Below, in pieces: positions 27,171 through 37,756 of a stretch of DNA of 59,423 nucleotides. Both the position numbers and the translations under genes were made by a program. Positions within the stretch are counted from its first letter, which is position 1. Every line of letters starts with the position of its first letter. The notes under the pieces were generated by a model. That model had not been told where the DNA came from, did not search any database, and was given only the letters and a program-made list of their open reading frames with translations. The DNA comes from Sedimenticola sp. (GTDB lineage: Bacteria > Pseudomonadota > Gammaproteobacteria > Chromatiales > Chromatiaceae), in NCBI GenBank assembly GCA_026983675.1, contig JALSTP010000096.1:1-59423 (forward strand), read 5' to 3'.

Positions 27171-28259
27171 ATGCGAGGAGACGACCAGAAACTGAACGGG
27201 GCCCGGGAGCAGATCGACCGCCTGGACGAGCAGATTCAGCAGTTGATCAACCAGCGCGCGGCCGCCGCCCAGGAGGTGGCCCGGATCAAGCTGGCGGAGG
27301 ACCCCGACGCCCATTTCTACCGCCCCGAGCGCGAGGCGGAGGTCTTGCAGAAGGTCAAGGCGCGCAACCGGGGGCCTCTCGACGACGAGGAGGTGGCGCG
27401 CCTGTTCCGAGAGATCATGTCCGCTTGCCTGGCGCTGGAGCAACGTCTCAATATCGCCTTCCTGGGTCCCGAGGGCACCTTCACCCAGGCGGCGGCGCTC
27501 AAGCACTTCGGCCATTCGGTCATCACCCAGCCCTTGGGTTCCATCGCCGATGTGTTTCGCGAGGTGGAAGCGGGTTCCTGCCACTACGGCGTGGTGCCGG
27601 TGGAAAACTCCACCGAGGGGGTGATCAGTTACACCCTGGACATGTTCATCGGTTCGCCATTGAAGATCTGCGGTGAGGTGATGTTACGCATCAATCACCA
27701 TCTCCTGGCCGAGGAGGAGGACGCAACGAAGATCGAGACCGTCTACTCCCATCAGCAGTCGTTTGCCCAATGCCGAGGCTGGCTCGACCGCCACTTGCCC
27801 CATGCGGAACGTGTTGCCGTGGGCAGCAACGCGGAAGCGGCGCGGCAGGCGCAAGGCCACCCCGCCAGCGCCGCCATCGCCGGCGAGGCGGCTGCGGAGA
27901 TCTATGGCCTCAAGTTCGTGGCGCGTAACATTGAGGACGAGCCCGGCAATACCACCCGCTTCCTGGTAGTGGGCAAGCGAGACGCTGCCCAAAGCGGTAA
28001 CGACAAGACCAGCCTGTTGCTCGCCACCCGCAACGAGGCGGGCGCCCTGTACGGCATGTTGAGTCCTCTTGCCCGCCACGGCATCAGCATGACGCGCATT
28101 GAGTCGCGGCCTTCGCGACGCGGCATCTGGGACTATGTTTTTTTTGTCGACGTGGAGGGGCATCGCAAAGACCCCCAAGTGGCGTCGGCGCTGGCCGAGC
28201 TGGAGCGCGAATCGCGCCTGTTCAAGGTGCTCGGTTCCTACCCCTGCGCCTTGCTCTGA
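27171..28259 (+). CDS. pheA: Bifunctional chorismate mutase/prephenate dehydratase
   Basis: A 362-residue enzyme that turns chorismate into phenylpyruvate. An N-terminal AroQ-type mutase (about residues 8-90, LDEQIQQLINQRAAAAQEVARIK) is fused to prephenate dehydratase (FLGPEGTFTQAAALKHFG through NTTRFLVVG) and an ACT domain with the ESRPSRRGIWDYVFFVD segment that binds phenylalanine. Length and domain order are standard. Confidence 0.96.
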   Translation: MRGDDQKLNGAREQIDRLDEQIQQLINQRAAAAQEVARIKLAEDPDAHFYRPEREAEVLQKVKARNRGPLDDEEVARLFREIMSACLALEQRLNIAFLGPEGTFTQAAALKHFGHSVITQPLGSIADVFREVEAGSCHYGVVPVENSTEGVISYTLDMFIGSPLKICGEVMLRINHHLLAEEEDATKIETVYSHQQSFAQCRGWLDRHLPHAERVAVGSNAEAARQAQGHPASAAIAGEAAAEIYGLKFVARNIEDEPGNTTRFLVVGKRDAAQSGNDKTSLLLATRNEAGALYGMLSPLARHGISMTRIESRPSRRGIWDYVFFVDVEGHRKDPQVASALAELERESRLFKVLGSYPCALL

Positions 28260-28262
28260 ACC

Positions 28263-29399
28263 GTGTCGGCGTCTGTGGACAACCCCTTCCTCGCACTTGC
28301 CGCGCCGGGCATCTCCGGTCTGCATCCCTATGTGCCGGGCAAGCCCATCGAGGAGCTGGAACGTGAACTGGGACTCTCGCACACCATCAAGTTGGCCTCC
28401 AACGAGAATCCTCTTGGCCCCAGCCCCATGGGAGCGGGCGCCGCGTCGGGGGTCATTGACGGCGTCAACCTCTACCCCGACGATGCCGGGTTCCGTCTGC
28501 GGAACGCCCTGTCCAAGCGTTTTGGTGTCGCGCCAGAGGCCATCACCCTTGGTAGTGGCTCGTCGGATGTCATCGACATGGTGGCACGCGCCTTCCTCGC
28601 CCCCGGCCGCAACGCTGTGTTTGCCCGCCATAGCTTTGCCATGTATCCCATCTACACCCAAGCGCAGGGCGCCGGGAGCCGGGTGGCGGCGCCTTTTCCT
28701 CCCGATCATGCGCGCATGCCTTACGGACACGACCCCTCGACCCTGCTCGATGCGGTCAATGCGGAGACCCGCGTACTGTTCATCGCCAACCCTAACAATC
28801 CCACCGGCACCTGGATGACGCGGGATGAACTCACCGGTTTGCTCGACCGCCTGCCCTCCCACGTGGTGGTAGTGCTGGATGAGGCCTACATCGAGTATGT
28901 GGAGGAACCGGCCTTTCCCAACGGTCTCGACCTGTTGCCGCACTATCCCAATCTGATCGTCACTCGCACCTTCTCCAAGATCTACGGGTTGGCGGGGTTA
29001 CGCATCGGTTACGGCATCAGCGCGCCCGACCTGGCCGCCGTCATCAACCGCGTTCGCCATCCCTTCAACGTCAACAGCGCGGCCTTGGCCGCGGCGGAGG
29101 CGGCGTTGAACGACACGGCCCATCTCACGCGTAGTCGCGAGGTCAACCGCGCTGGTCTGCGCCAGCTCTCGGAGGGACTCGCGTCGATGGGATTACGCTG
29201 CATCCCGTCGATGGCCAACTTCATCACGGTGGATATCGGCCGCTCCGGTTCCGACGTCTTCGAGTCCCTGCTGCGGAAGGGAGTGATCGTACGGCCGGTG
29301 GCCAACTACGATATGCCCCACCACTTGCGCGTCACCGTGGGTCGCGAGGCGGAAAACCGGCGCTTCCTGGAGGCGTTGGCGGAGGTGCTGGAGAGATGA
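28263..29399 (+). CDS. hisC: Histidinol-phosphate aminotransferase
   Basis: A 378-residue class I/II aminotransferase starting at GTG 3 bp after pheA. It has IKLASNENPLGPSP at the substrate end, NPNNPTGTW, DEAYIEY and the PLP lysine in TRTFSKIYGLAGLRIGYG. In this aromatic gene run HisC-type enzymes can also transaminate phenylpyruvate and hydroxyphenylpyruvate, which would explain the location; that dual use is inferred. The stop overlaps tyrA by 4 bp. Confidence 0.93.
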   Translation: MSASVDNPFLALAAPGISGLHPYVPGKPIEELERELGLSHTIKLASNENPLGPSPMGAGAASGVIDGVNLYPDDAGFRLRNALSKRFGVAPEAITLGSGSSDVIDMVARAFLAPGRNAVFARHSFAMYPIYTQAQGAGSRVAAPFPPDHARMPYGHDPSTLLDAVNAETRVLFIANPNNPTGTWMTRDELTGLLDRLPSHVVVVLDEAYIEYVEEPAFPNGLDLLPHYPNLIVTRTFSKIYGLAGLRIGYGISAPDLAAVINRVRHPFNVNSAALAAAEAALNDTAHLTRSREVNRAGLRQLSEGLASMGLRCIPSMANFITVDIGRSGSDVFESLLRKGVIVRPVANYDMPHHLRVTVGREAENRRFLEALAEVLER

Positions 29400-30277
29400 G
29401 GATCGAGCGGCTGGCAATCATCGGCGTGGGCCTGATCGGCGGCTCGCTGGCGCGCGCCCTGCGCGCGGCGGATGCCGTTGGCGAGGTGATCGGCTGCGGG
29501 CGAAGCGCCGCCAACCTCGAACGGGCGGTGGCGCTGGGTGTCATCGACCGGTTCACCCATGACCCGGCAGCGGCGGTGACGGGGGCCGATACGGTCTTCA
29601 TCGCCGTGCCGCTCGGGGCCATGCGTGGTGTCTTTGAGGCGATCCGTGGTCATCTCGACGATGGCGCGATCATCACCGACGGCGGCAGCGTCAAGGGGAG
29701 CGTAATCGCCGATGCCGAGGCGGCGTTCGGCGGCGTGCCGCCCCGCTTCGTGCCCGGGCACCCCATCGCCGGCACCGAGCGCAGCGGGGTGGAGTCGTCC
29801 TTCGCCGAACTCTACCGGCAGAGGCGCGTGATCCTTACGCCCGTGGAGAACACCGATCCAGAAGCCCTCGCCCGTGTCGAGGCAATGTGGGGCGTCTGCG
29901 GGGCCGAGGTGACCCGGATGTCACCGGGACATCACGACGAGGTGCTGGCCGCCACCTCCCATCTGCCGCACATGCTGGCCTTCAGCCTGGTGGACAGCCT
30001 CGCGCGGATGAAGGAGAACGACGAGATCTTCCGCTTCGCCGCCGGCGGTTTCAGCGACTTCACCCGCATCGCCTCCAGCAGCCCCGTGATGTGGCGCGAT
30101 ATCTGTCTCGCCAACCGGGGGCCCCTGCGGTCGGTCATCAAGCGCTTCGCCGGTGAACTGCATGATCTGGCGGCCGCCCTCGACGCCGGTGATGGCGACC
30201 GTCTGTTGGCCATCTTCGAACGGGCCAAGGCGGCACGTGACCGCTACGCCGGTAACGACCGGAAGGCATCGTCGTGA
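29396..30277 (+). CDS. tyrA: Prephenate/arogenate dehydrogenase
   Basis: A 293-residue NAD(P)-dependent enzyme in tyrosine synthesis. The dinucleotide motif is IIGVGLIGGSLARALR at the N-terminus; FVPGHPIAGTERSGVE and ATSHLPHMLAFSLVD mark the catalytic region. No chorismate mutase or ACT domain is fused to it. In pseudomonads the equivalent is often fused to aroA; here the two are separate and overlap by one base (TGATG) at ATG 30277. Confidence 0.93.
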   Translation: MRIERLAIIGVGLIGGSLARALRAADAVGEVIGCGRSAANLERAVALGVIDRFTHDPAAAVTGADTVFIAVPLGAMRGVFEAIRGHLDDGAIITDGGSVKGSVIADAEAAFGGVPPRFVPGHPIAGTERSGVESSFAELYRQRRVILTPVENTDPEALARVEAMWGVCGAEVTRMSPGHHDEVLAATSHLPHMLAFSLVDSLARMKENDEIFRFAAGGFSDFTRIASSSPVMWRDICLANRGPLRSVIKRFAGELHDLAAALDAGDGDRLLAIFERAKAARDRYAGNDRKASS

Positions 30278-31587
30278 TGGGGCGCGACGTTTATTACCGG
30301 GTGATGCCCGGCGGTCCACTGCGGGGCCGGATACGGGTGCCGGGCGACAAGTCCATCTCTCACCGCGCCATCATGCTGGGCGCTATTGCGGAGGGGGTCA
30401 GCCATATCCGCGGTTTCCTGGAAGGCGAGGACAGCCTTGCCACCCTGCACGCCTTCCGCGCCATGGGGGTGGAGATCGAAGGACCAGAGCACGGCGATGT
30501 GCGCATTCATGGGGTGGGTCTGCACGGCCTGCGGCCACCGGAGGCCCCCCTCGACCTCGGCAACTCCGGGACCTCCATGCGTCTGCTCAGCGGTCTGCTG
30601 GCGGGGCAGGGATTCGAGGCGACGCTCACGGGCGACGTCAGTCTCTCCTCGCGTCCCATGAGGCGTGTGATCGATCCACTGACCCGCATGGGGGCGCGCA
30701 TCAAGGCCACGAAGAAGGGAACGGCGCCGCTGCATATCCTCCCGGTGGATCGCCTCGACGCCATCGACTACGCGCTGCCGGTGGCCAGCGCACAGGTCAA
30801 GTCCTGCGTGCTGCTCGCCGGCCTCTTTGCCCGGGGCAAGACCTGCGTCACTGAACCGGCGCCGACCCGGGATCATACTGAGCGCATGCTGCGTGGATTT
30901 GGCTATGAGGTGAGCACGGATGGCGCCCGCATTTGTCTCGAAGGCGGCGGGCGGCTGCGCGCGGCCAACGTGGAGGTGCCCGCGGATATCTCGTCCGCGG
31001 CCTTCTTCATGGTGGGCGCGAGTATCGCCGCCGGTTCCGATGTATTGCTGGAACATGTGGGTATCAACCCGACACGGGAGGGAGTGATCAACATACTGCG
31101 CCGGATGGGGGCCGATATCGAAGTACTGAACCCGGTCGAGGTGGGCGGCGAACCGGTGGCCGATCTGCGGGTCCGTTCCGCGCCGCTGCACGGCATCCGC
31201 ATCCCCGAGGATCAGGTGCCGCTGGCGATCGACGAGTTTCCCGCGATCTTCGTTGCCGCCGCCTGCGCCAAGGGCGAGACGGTACTCACCGGGGCGGCGG
31301 AGCTGCGGGTCAAGGAGAGTGACCGTATCCAGGTGATGGCCGACGGCCTGGGCGCGCTGGGGATCGATGCCCGTCCCACGCCGGACGGCATGGTCATCCG
31401 GGGTGGGCGACTGCGGGGCGGCGCGGTGGAGAGTCACGGCGACCACCGCATCGCCATGGCGTTTGCCATGGCCGGTCTGGTGACGGAAGGGCCGGTGACC
31501 ATCCACGACTGCGCCAATGTGAACACCTCCTTTCCCGGTTTCGTCCCGCTGGCCGCAAACGCGGGTCTGGGGATAGAACAACAATAG
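30277..31587 (+). CDS. aroA: 3-phosphoshikimate 1-carboxyvinyltransferase (EPSP synthase)
   Basis: The enzyme joins shikimate 3-phosphate and phosphoenolpyruvate in the shikimate pathway. The protein of 436 residues has VPGDKSISHRAIMLGAIAEG, LGNSGTSMRLL, SSRPMRRVIDPL and ESHGDHRIAMAFAMA. The phosphoenolpyruvate loop reads NSGT rather than the NAGT of the E. coli enzyme. A GTG one codon upstream is an equally possible start. Confidence 0.95.
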   Translation: MGRDVYYRVMPGGPLRGRIRVPGDKSISHRAIMLGAIAEGVSHIRGFLEGEDSLATLHAFRAMGVEIEGPEHGDVRIHGVGLHGLRPPEAPLDLGNSGTSMRLLSGLLAGQGFEATLTGDVSLSSRPMRRVIDPLTRMGARIKATKKGTAPLHILPVDRLDAIDYALPVASAQVKSCVLLAGLFARGKTCVTEPAPTRDHTERMLRGFGYEVSTDGARICLEGGGRLRAANVEVPADISSAAFFMVGASIAAGSDVLLEHVGINPTREGVINILRRMGADIEVLNPVEVGGEPVADLRVRSAPLHGIRIPEDQVPLAIDEFPAIFVAAACAKGETVLTGAAELRVKESDRIQVMADGLGALGIDARPTPDGMVIRGGRLRGGAVESHGDHRIAMAFAMAGLVTEGPVTIHDCANVNTSFPGFVPLAANAGLGIEQQ

Positions 31588-31604
31588 GTCGTAAGGAACA
31601 GGGT

Positions 31605-32279
31605 ATGCAAAAGGTCCCGGTGATCACCATCGACGGCCCCAGCGGAGCGGGCAAGGGCACCATCGCCCAGATGTTGGCGGCGCGGCTGGGCTGGCGCCTG
31701 TTGGACAGCGGCGCGCTCTATCGGGCGTTGGCCTATGCCGCCGGGCAGGCCGGTGTCTCGCCTGAAGAGGAGGATTCACTGGCGGCGCTGGCCTCACGGA
31801 TGAATCTCGAATTCCGGGCGGGCAGGGTGCTGCTCGATGGTGAGGACATCACCGATGCCATCCGTACCGAGACCGTGGGCAATGCCGCCTCGAAGATCGC
31901 CGCCATCCCGAAGGTACGCGAGGCCCTCCTCGCATGGCAGCGCGCCTTTGCCAGGCCCCCGGGACTGGTCGCGGATGGCCGGGATATGGGCAGCGTGGTT
32001 TTCCCTGATGCTCCGGTGAAGATCTTTTTGACGGCAAGCCCGGAAGAGCGGGCAAAACGCCGCTATAACCAGTTGAAAGAAAAAGGAATAGATGTTAATG
32101 TCCTAGAACTTGCTGAGGCGATTCGAGAACGCGACGCGCGCGACCGGACCCGCAGCATCGCTCCATTGAAAGCGCCGGCCGCAGCGCTGGAGGTGGATTC
32201 CACCGGCCGCTCCATCGAGGAGGTGTTCGGTCAGGTCATGGCGAAGGTCGAGGAGACCCTGCCGGATCTGAAAAACTAG
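31605..32279 (+). CDS. cmk: Cytidylate kinase
   Basis: A 224-residue kinase that phosphorylates CMP and dCMP. The P-loop is DGPSGAGKGTIAQ, followed by WRLLDSGALYRALAY, the VADGRDMGSVVFPDA motif and the lid sequence RAKRRYNQLKEKG. It lies 17 bp after aroA and upstream of rpsA, the usual order. Confidence 0.96.
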   Translation: MQKVPVITIDGPSGAGKGTIAQMLAARLGWRLLDSGALYRALAYAAGQAGVSPEEEDSLAALASRMNLEFRAGRVLLDGEDITDAIRTETVGNAASKIAAIPKVREALLAWQRAFARPPGLVADGRDMGSVVFPDAPVKIFLTASPEERAKRRYNQLKEKGIDVNVLELAEAIRERDARDRTRSIAPLKAPAAALEVDSTGRSIEEVFGQVMAKVEETLPDLKN

Positions 32280-32379
32280 GCGGGCTGGCGCGGTGCCGGC
32301 CTGATGTTCAACCCCAACCTGGTCTGGCAGTCTGCATCGCCGGTATCAGATAACGAGCGGCACCAGGAAAACCTAACTC

Positions 32380-34056
32380 ATGACCGAAAGTTTCGCACAA
32401 TTATTCGAAGAGAGTATCGCCAACAAACAGCTGCGCCCCGGCGCCATCGTGATTGGCACGGTACTCGACATTACCGACGATTCCGTGATCGTCAACGCCG
32501 GCCTCAAGTCCGAAGGCGTCATCCCCAAGAGCCAGTTTCTGGATGCCAACGGAGAGTTGGAAGTGAAGGTGGGCGATCAGGTGGAGGTCGCGCTCGATGC
32601 GGTGGAAGATGGCTTCGGCGCCACCCGGTTGTCGCGCGAAAAGGCCAAGCGTAACCAAGCGTGGGGCCGTCTCGAAAAGGCCTTCGAAGCGGGAGAGACC
32701 GTAAAGGGCGTCATCACCGGCAAGGTGAAGGGCGGCTTTACCGTCGAGCTGGGCGAGGTCCGCGCCTTCCTGCCGGGTTCGCTGGTGGATGTCCGCCCGG
32801 TCCGCGACACCTCCTATCTGGAAGGAAAAGAACTCGAATTCAAGGTGATCAAGCTGGATCGCCGGCGCAACAACGTGGTGGTGTCGCGTCGTGCCGTTGT
32901 GGAGTCTGAATACAGCGCCGAGCGCGAGGAACTGCTGAAGAACCTGCAGGAAGGGATGGAGATCAAGGGTATCGTCAAGAACCTCACCGATTATGGTGCG
33001 TTCGTGGATCTTGGAGGTATCGATGGCCTGTTGCATATCACCGACATGGCCTGGAAGCGGGTCAAGCACCCCTCCGAGGTGGTGGAGATCGGCGACGAGA
33101 TCACCGTCAAGGTACTCAAGTTCGATCGCGAGCGCCAACGTGTCTCGCTGGGTCTCAAGCAGATGGGCGACGATCCATGGGTCAATCTCGCGCGCCGCTA
33201 TCCCGAAGGGACCCGCCTGTTTGGCAAGGTGACCAACATCGCCGACTACGGTTGTTTCGTGGAGATCGAAGAGGGGGTCGAGGGTCTGGTCCACGTCTCC
33301 GAGATGGATTGGACCAACAAGAACATCCATCCCTCCAAGGTGGTGCAGCTTGGCGACGAGGTCGAGGTGGTCGTGCTCGATATCGACGAGGAACGCCGCC
33401 GCGTCTCTCTCGGCATGAAGCAATGCAAGCCCAACCCCTGGGAAGAGTTCGCCGAGACCCACAAGAAAGGCGACCATGTCACCGGCAAGATCAAATCGAT
33501 TACCGACTTCGGCATCTTCATTGGTCTTGAGGGCGGTATCGACGGTCTGGTCCACCTCTCCGACATCTCCTGGGATGAAACGGGTGAGGACGTGATCCGC
33601 CAGTACAAGAAAGGCGATGAACTGGAGACCGTTGTTCTGTCCGTGGATCCCGAGCGGGAACGCATCTCGCTGGGCATCAAACAACTGGACAAGGACCCCT
33701 TCTCCTCCTTTCTCGCAACCCATGAGAAGGGCAGTGTGGTGAAAGGCGTAGTTGCGCAGGTCGACCCCAAAGGCGCGGTGGTGACGCTGGCGGAGGGCGT
33801 GGAAGGCTATCTGCGCGCCTCGGAGTTGTCGCGTGACCGGGTGGAAGACGCCCGTACGGTGTTGAAGGAAGGTGACGAAGTCGAGGCGAAGTTCCTGGGG
33901 GTGGATCGCAAGAACCGCTCCATTTCGCTCTCGATCAAGGCGAAGGATGCCGATGAGGAACAACGCGCCATCAAGGGGTATGCCCAGGAAGCACAGGGGG
34001 CGACAGCCACCTTGGGCGATCTTCTCAAGGAACAGATGGACAACAGCAGAGATTAG
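32380..34056 (+). CDS. rpsA: 30S ribosomal protein S1
   Basis: A 558-residue protein with six S1 (OB-fold) domains that holds mRNA on the 30S subunit. Repeats are recognisable by segments such as [53 protein letters not shown] and [27 protein letters not shown] (each quoted only in part by family resemblance). The length is typical of gammaproteobacteria. The 100-bp leader after cmk may carry its promoter and autoregulatory structure, which I cannot define. Confidence 0.97.
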   Translation: MTESFAQLFEESIANKQLRPGAIVIGTVLDITDDSVIVNAGLKSEGVIPKSQFLDANGELEVKVGDQVEVALDAVEDGFGATRLSREKAKRNQAWGRLEKAFEAGETVKGVITGKVKGGFTVELGEVRAFLPGSLVDVRPVRDTSYLEGKELEFKVIKLDRRRNNVVVSRRAVVESEYSAEREELLKNLQEGMEIKGIVKNLTDYGAFVDLGGIDGLLHITDMAWKRVKHPSEVVEIGDEITVKVLKFDRERQRVSLGLKQMGDDPWVNLARRYPEGTRLFGKVTNIADYGCFVEIEEGVEGLVHVSEMDWTNKNIHPSKVVQLGDEVEVVVLDIDEERRRVSLGMKQCKPNPWEEFAETHKKGDHVTGKIKSITDFGIFIGLEGGIDGLVHLSDISWDETGEDVIRQYKKGDELETVVLSVDPERERISLGIKQLDKDPFSSFLATHEKGSVVKGVVAQVDPKGAVVTLAEGVEGYLRASELSRDRVEDARTVLKEGDEVEAKFLGVDRKNRSISLSIKAKDADEEQRAIKGYAQEAQGATATLGDLLKEQMDNSRD

Positions 34057-34082
34057 GAAACGCTGTTTGGTAATCGGTAAGG

Positions 34083-34102
34083 GGGCGGGCGTCCGCCCGC
34101 CC
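34083..34102 (+). terminator. GC hairpin between rpsA and ihfB
   Basis: GGGCGGGCG (34083-34091) is the exact complement of CGCCCGCCC (34094-34102), separated by only two bases, so the usable stem is about 8 bp. No T tract follows (TTCCGACC). It may be a partial terminator or an RNA-processing site that lowers ihfB expression relative to rpsA. Confidence 0.4.
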
Positions 34103-34124
34103 TTCCGACCGGGGGAGCATAAGA

Positions 34125-34466
34125 ATGACAAAATCTGAACTGATTGAAGTCATCGCAAAGGCGCAGAATCATCTCGCCTATCGCGATATCGAACTGGCGG
34201 TCAAATGCATGATCGAGGAGATGAGCCAGTCGCTTGCCTCGGGTGAGCGCATCGAGATCCGGGGATTCGGGAGCTTCTCGCTGCATTACCGCCCGCCACG
34301 CATCGGTCGGAACCCCAAAACGGGAGAGACCGTGGCCCTTTCGGGGAAGTACGTACCCTATTTCAAACCGGGCAAGGAATTGCGGGATCGCGTAAACAAC
34401 CGGTATCAGGAAGAACTCGCCCGACAGGAGGCAGGGTTGCACACGCGGGAAGGACAGGCAGGCTGA
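34125..34466 (+). CDS. ihfB: Integration host factor subunit beta
   Basis: A 113-residue DNA-bending protein, one half of the IHF heterodimer. It has the HU/IHF fold with [26 protein letters not shown], whose arm inserts a proline into the minor groove. The C-terminal tail is longer than in E. coli (about 94 residues there) and hydrophilic. Its partner ihfA is at 50439. Confidence 0.95.
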   Translation: MTKSELIEVIAKAQNHLAYRDIELAVKCMIEEMSQSLASGERIEIRGFGSFSLHYRPPRIGRNPKTGETVALSGKYVPYFKPGKELRDRVNNRYQEELARQEAGLHTREGQAG

Positions 34467-34502
34467 TTCGTCGCCAGGTCATGTGCCAGCGTTTTCAACT
34501 GT

Positions 34503-34529
34503 GGCCGCGCCGCGGGGCCGGCCTTCTTT
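34503..34529 (+). terminator. Possible terminator after ihfB
   Basis: GGCCG (34503-34507) pairs with CGGCC (34519-34523) with a GC-rich loop, followed by TTCTTT. The stem is short and alternative foldings exist. The remainder of 34467-34669 shows no gene. Confidence 0.4.
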
Positions 34530-34669
34530 GATCCCAGCGCCTTTTCTTCCCCAGCGGCCATCTCTTTATGGCCCCAAGGCGTTCTGCCGAACACATTTCT
34601 CCAATGATCGCAAATAGGGTATGCCTTGCCCTGGAAACGGCACCGCTATTCATTCCCTCATTCGTCAAA

Positions 34670-34714
34670 CAGTCATCTGACCGTAATATCGCCGTAACAT
34701 ACCTCACGTAGGCT
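34670..34714 (+). promoter_or_regulatory. Pho box and promoter of pstS
   Basis: Three direct repeats lie in exact 11-bp phase: CAGTCAT (34670), CCGTAAT (34681) and CCGTAAC (34692), each followed by a 4-bp spacer. This matches the PhoB operator design (CTGTCAT or CTGTAAC every 11 bp). TAGGCT, a weak -10 box, follows the last heptamer after 10 bp (34709-34714). It lies 68 bp before the pstS start and should activate the pst operon under phosphate limitation. Confidence 0.82.
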
Positions 34715-34781
34715 GGTTCCCGGTTGCAGCAGGCGGTTGCCCGTTGCCTGATTCGTTGAAACTCATCGAGGAACCTTAGTG

Positions 34782-35849
34782 ATGTTCAAGTACGTTGTCT
34801 CTTCCGTGGCTGGGGTTGTATTTTCCCTCAGCGCCATGACGCCGTCCCATGCCCAAGTGATGCAGATAGATGGAGCGGGCGCAACTTTCCCTTATCCCAT
34901 CTATGCCAAGTGGGCCAACGCCTACAGAAAGGCCACCGGTATCAAGCTGAACTATCAATCCATTGGCTCGGGTGGTGGAATCAAGCAGATCAAGAAAAAG
35001 ACCGTGGACTTCGGTGCTTCGGACGCGCCGATGAAGCCGGAGGAACTGGACAAGTACGGGATGATCCAGTGGCCCCAGGTCATGGGCGGCGTGGTGCCGG
35101 TGATCAATCTGCCCGGCATCGATTCCGGCAAGATGCGGCTCGATGGGAAGACCTTGGCCGATATCTTCCTGGGTAACATCACTCAGTGGAACGACAAACG
35201 TATTGCTGCCTTGAATCCGGACCTGAGCTTGCCTGACAAAAAGATCACCGTGGTGCATCGCTCCGATGGTTCCGGCACCACCTTCATCTTCACCAACTAT
35301 CTGGTCAAGGTGAGCAAGGACTGGGAGAAAAAGGTTGGCAACGCCAAGGCGGTCTCCTGGCCTGCCGGTGTTGGCGGCAAGGGAAATGAGGGTGTGGCCT
35401 CTTATGTCAAGCGGATCAAGGGGGCCATCGGCTATGTCGAATACGCCTATGCTCTGCAGAACAAGATGACCTATACCCTGTTGCGTAACAAGGATGGTCA
35501 CTATGTGGCGCCAACCGCCGCCAATTTCCAGGCCGCCGCGGCAGGGGCCGAATGGGACAAGGCCAGGCACTACTACCTGATCCTCACCGATCAGCCCGGC
35601 GACACGTCCTGGCCGATCACTGGCGCCAGCTTCATTATCGTTTACAAGAAGGCTGAACACCCGGAGAAACTGACTGCGGTGCTCAAATTCTTCGACTGGG
35701 CCTTCCACCACGGCGCAGACATGGCGGACAAACTGGACTATGTCGCCATGCCGGATAACGTCGTGGAAATGATCGAGGCAACCTGGAGCAAGGAACTGCG
35801 TACCGTCGATGGCAAGCCGGTCTGGCCGGCCGACACGGCACAGAAATAG
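34782..35849 (+). CDS. pstS: Periplasmic phosphate-binding protein PstS
   Basis: A 355-residue protein with a signal peptide cleaved after SHAQ (about residue 25). Phosphate-binding loops are visible as IDGAGATFPYPIY, GSGGGIKQIK, DFGASDAPM and VHRSDGSGTTFIFTNYL. It captures phosphate for the PstCAB transporter. A GTG one codon upstream is an alternative start; GAGG lies 10 bp before the ATG. Confidence 0.95.
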   Translation: MFKYVVSSVAGVVFSLSAMTPSHAQVMQIDGAGATFPYPIYAKWANAYRKATGIKLNYQSIGSGGGIKQIKKKTVDFGASDAPMKPEELDKYGMIQWPQVMGGVVPVINLPGIDSGKMRLDGKTLADIFLGNITQWNDKRIAALNPDLSLPDKKITVVHRSDGSGTTFIFTNYLVKVSKDWEKKVGNAKAVSWPAGVGGKGNEGVASYVKRIKGAIGYVEYAYALQNKMTYTLLRNKDGHYVAPTAANFQAAAAGAEWDKARHYYLILTDQPGDTSWPITGASFIIVYKKAEHPEKLTAVLKFFDWAFHHGADMADKLDYVAMPDNVVEMIEATWSKELRTVDGKPVWPADTAQK

Positions 35850-35921
35850 CCGGGTTCCGGCCAAGGATGGCCGGTTCCACCACCGGGCCCGGTGCCCGCT
35901 GTTTCATTCCAAGAGGCTCTG

Positions 35922-36908
35922 ATGAATACCACCGCCGAAACCCTCGATAACCCGCCCGAGTCCTCGGGCCACGCCAGCCGTGCGATAGGCGATCGCCTGT
36001 TCAGCGGCGTCTCCTGGCTCGCCGCCGCTACCGTGCTCATGGTGTTGGGCGCCATTATCGTGATGCTGTATATTGGAGCGCGACCGGCGTTCGAGAAATT
36101 CGGCTTTTGGCATTTCCTCACCAGCGCCGAGTGGAACCCCGTAACCGAGGTGTTCGGCGGCCTGTCACCTCTCGTCGGCACACTGGTTTCGTCGGCCATC
36201 GCGATCATCATCGGTCTGCCAGTCAGTTTCGGCATTGCTGTGTTCATCACTGAGATGGCGCCTCCGTGGTTCAAACGCCCCGTGGGTACCGCTATCGAAT
36301 TGCTCGCCGCCATTCCGAGCATCATCTACGGCATGTGGGGGCTGTTCGTGTTCGCCCCTTTCTTCGCCGACAACATTCAACCCGCGCTCACTGATACTCT
36401 GGGTGCGCTTCCGCTGGTCGGCGAACTGTTCCAGGGTCCGCCTCTGGGGATCAGCGTCTTCACGGCGGGGATCATCCTCGCCATCATGATCATTCCCTTT
36501 ATATCCTCGGTCATGCGGGACGTATTCGAGACGGTGCCCGCGGAGCTACGCGAATCCGCCTTTGGCGTGGGTTGCACCACTTGGGAGGTGGTCTGGAACG
36601 TGGTATTGCCTCTCACCAAGGTGGGCGTTGTGGGTGGAATCATGCTCGGTCTTGGGCGGGCCTTGGGCGAAACCATGGCGGTAACCTTCGTCATTGGAAA
36701 TTCGCATGCGCTGCATGCGGCGCTGTTTGAGCCCGGAAATTCCATCGCCTCGACCATTGCCAATGAATTCACCGAGGCGGATGGCGAGGTCTATACGGCC
36801 GCGCTGGTCGCCCTTGGCCTGATCCTGTTTCTCATCACCTTTGTCGTGCTGGCCTTGGCGAAACTCATGCTGATACGCATGGCCCGCGGGGAAGGTCGCG
36901 CGAGCTAG
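35922..36908 (+). CDS. pstC: Phosphate ABC transporter permease PstC
   Basis: A 328-residue inner-membrane permease with six predicted membrane segments and the inner-membrane ABC permease domain ([25 protein letters not shown], followed by [16 protein letters not shown]). The ATG chosen has AGAGG upstream. It forms the channel with PstA. Confidence 0.95.
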   Translation: MNTTAETLDNPPESSGHASRAIGDRLFSGVSWLAAATVLMVLGAIIVMLYIGARPAFEKFGFWHFLTSAEWNPVTEVFGGLSPLVGTLVSSAIAIIIGLPVSFGIAVFITEMAPPWFKRPVGTAIELLAAIPSIIYGMWGLFVFAPFFADNIQPALTDTLGALPLVGELFQGPPLGISVFTAGIILAIMIIPFISSVMRDVFETVPAELRESAFGVGCTTWEVVWNVVLPLTKVGVVGGIMLGLGRALGETMAVTFVIGNSHALHAALFEPGNSIASTIANEFTEADGEVYTAALVALGLILFLITFVVLALAKLMLIRMARGEGRAS

Positions 36909-36919
36909 GGGAAACACGC

Positions 36920-37756
36920 ATGGATATCTACACCCGCCGCAAGGCGATCAACTATCTCAATCTCACCTTCGCCACGCTCACCACCCTGTTTGGCCTGTTC
37001 TTTCTGACCTGGCTGCTGTGGATATTGTTCGAGCGGGGGTTCTCCCATGTCGACTGGAACCTGTTCGTGCTGGACACTCCCGGACCGGGGGACGAGGCGG
37101 GTGGTCTGCGCAATGCCATCGTGGGCAGCCTCATGCTGACCGTGGTGGGCGTTTTGATCGGCGCGCCCGTGGGCATATTGGCCGGGACCTATCTTGCGGA
37201 ATTCGGTCGCTACGCCCTGATTTCACACGCGGTGCGGTTTATCAATGATGTGCTGCTCAGCGCACCCTCCATCGTCATAGGCGTGTTCGTGTACGAGGTG
37301 ATGGTCATCCCGATGGGCAATTTCTCTGGCTGGTCGGGCGCCGTTGCCCTGTCGATCATCGTAATTCCGGTGGTGGTACGCACCACCGAGGATATGCTGC
37401 GCCTGGTGCCGGACACCATGCGCGAGGCTGCGGCGGCGCTGGGAGCGCCGCAATGGAAGGTCGTCACCCGCGTGGTGCTCAAGGCGGCAATCAGTGGCGT
37501 GATGACGGGCATCCTGCTGGCCATTGCGCGGATTGCGGGCGAGACCGCACCGCTGTTGTTCACCGCCCTGAATAACCAGTTTTTTACCCTGAACATGGAC
37601 AGACCCATAGGCAATCTGCCGGTGATGATCTTCAACTTCGCCATGGGTCCCTACGACAACTGGCACGATCTTGCCTGGGCGGGTTCGCTACTTATCACCC
37701 TCACCGTGCTGGCGCTCAACATCTTGACGCGGATTTTTCTGAGGCCGAAAAAATGA
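36920..37756 (+). CDS. pstA: Phosphate ABC transporter permease PstA
   Basis: A 278-residue permease with six predicted membrane segments and the EAA-type loop [42 protein letters not shown] is the typical PstA block. The stop overlaps the pstB start by 4 bp (ATGA). Confidence 0.95.
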   Translation: MDIYTRRKAINYLNLTFATLTTLFGLFFLTWLLWILFERGFSHVDWNLFVLDTPGPGDEAGGLRNAIVGSLMLTVVGVLIGAPVGILAGTYLAEFGRYALISHAVRFINDVLLSAPSIVIGVFVYEVMVIPMGNFSGWSGAVALSIIVIPVVVRTTEDMLRLVPDTMREAAAALGAPQWKVVTRVVLKAAISGVMTGILLAIARIAGETAPLLFTALNNQFFTLNMDRPIGNLPVMIFNFAMGPYDNWHDLAWAGSLLITLTVLALNILTRIFLRPKK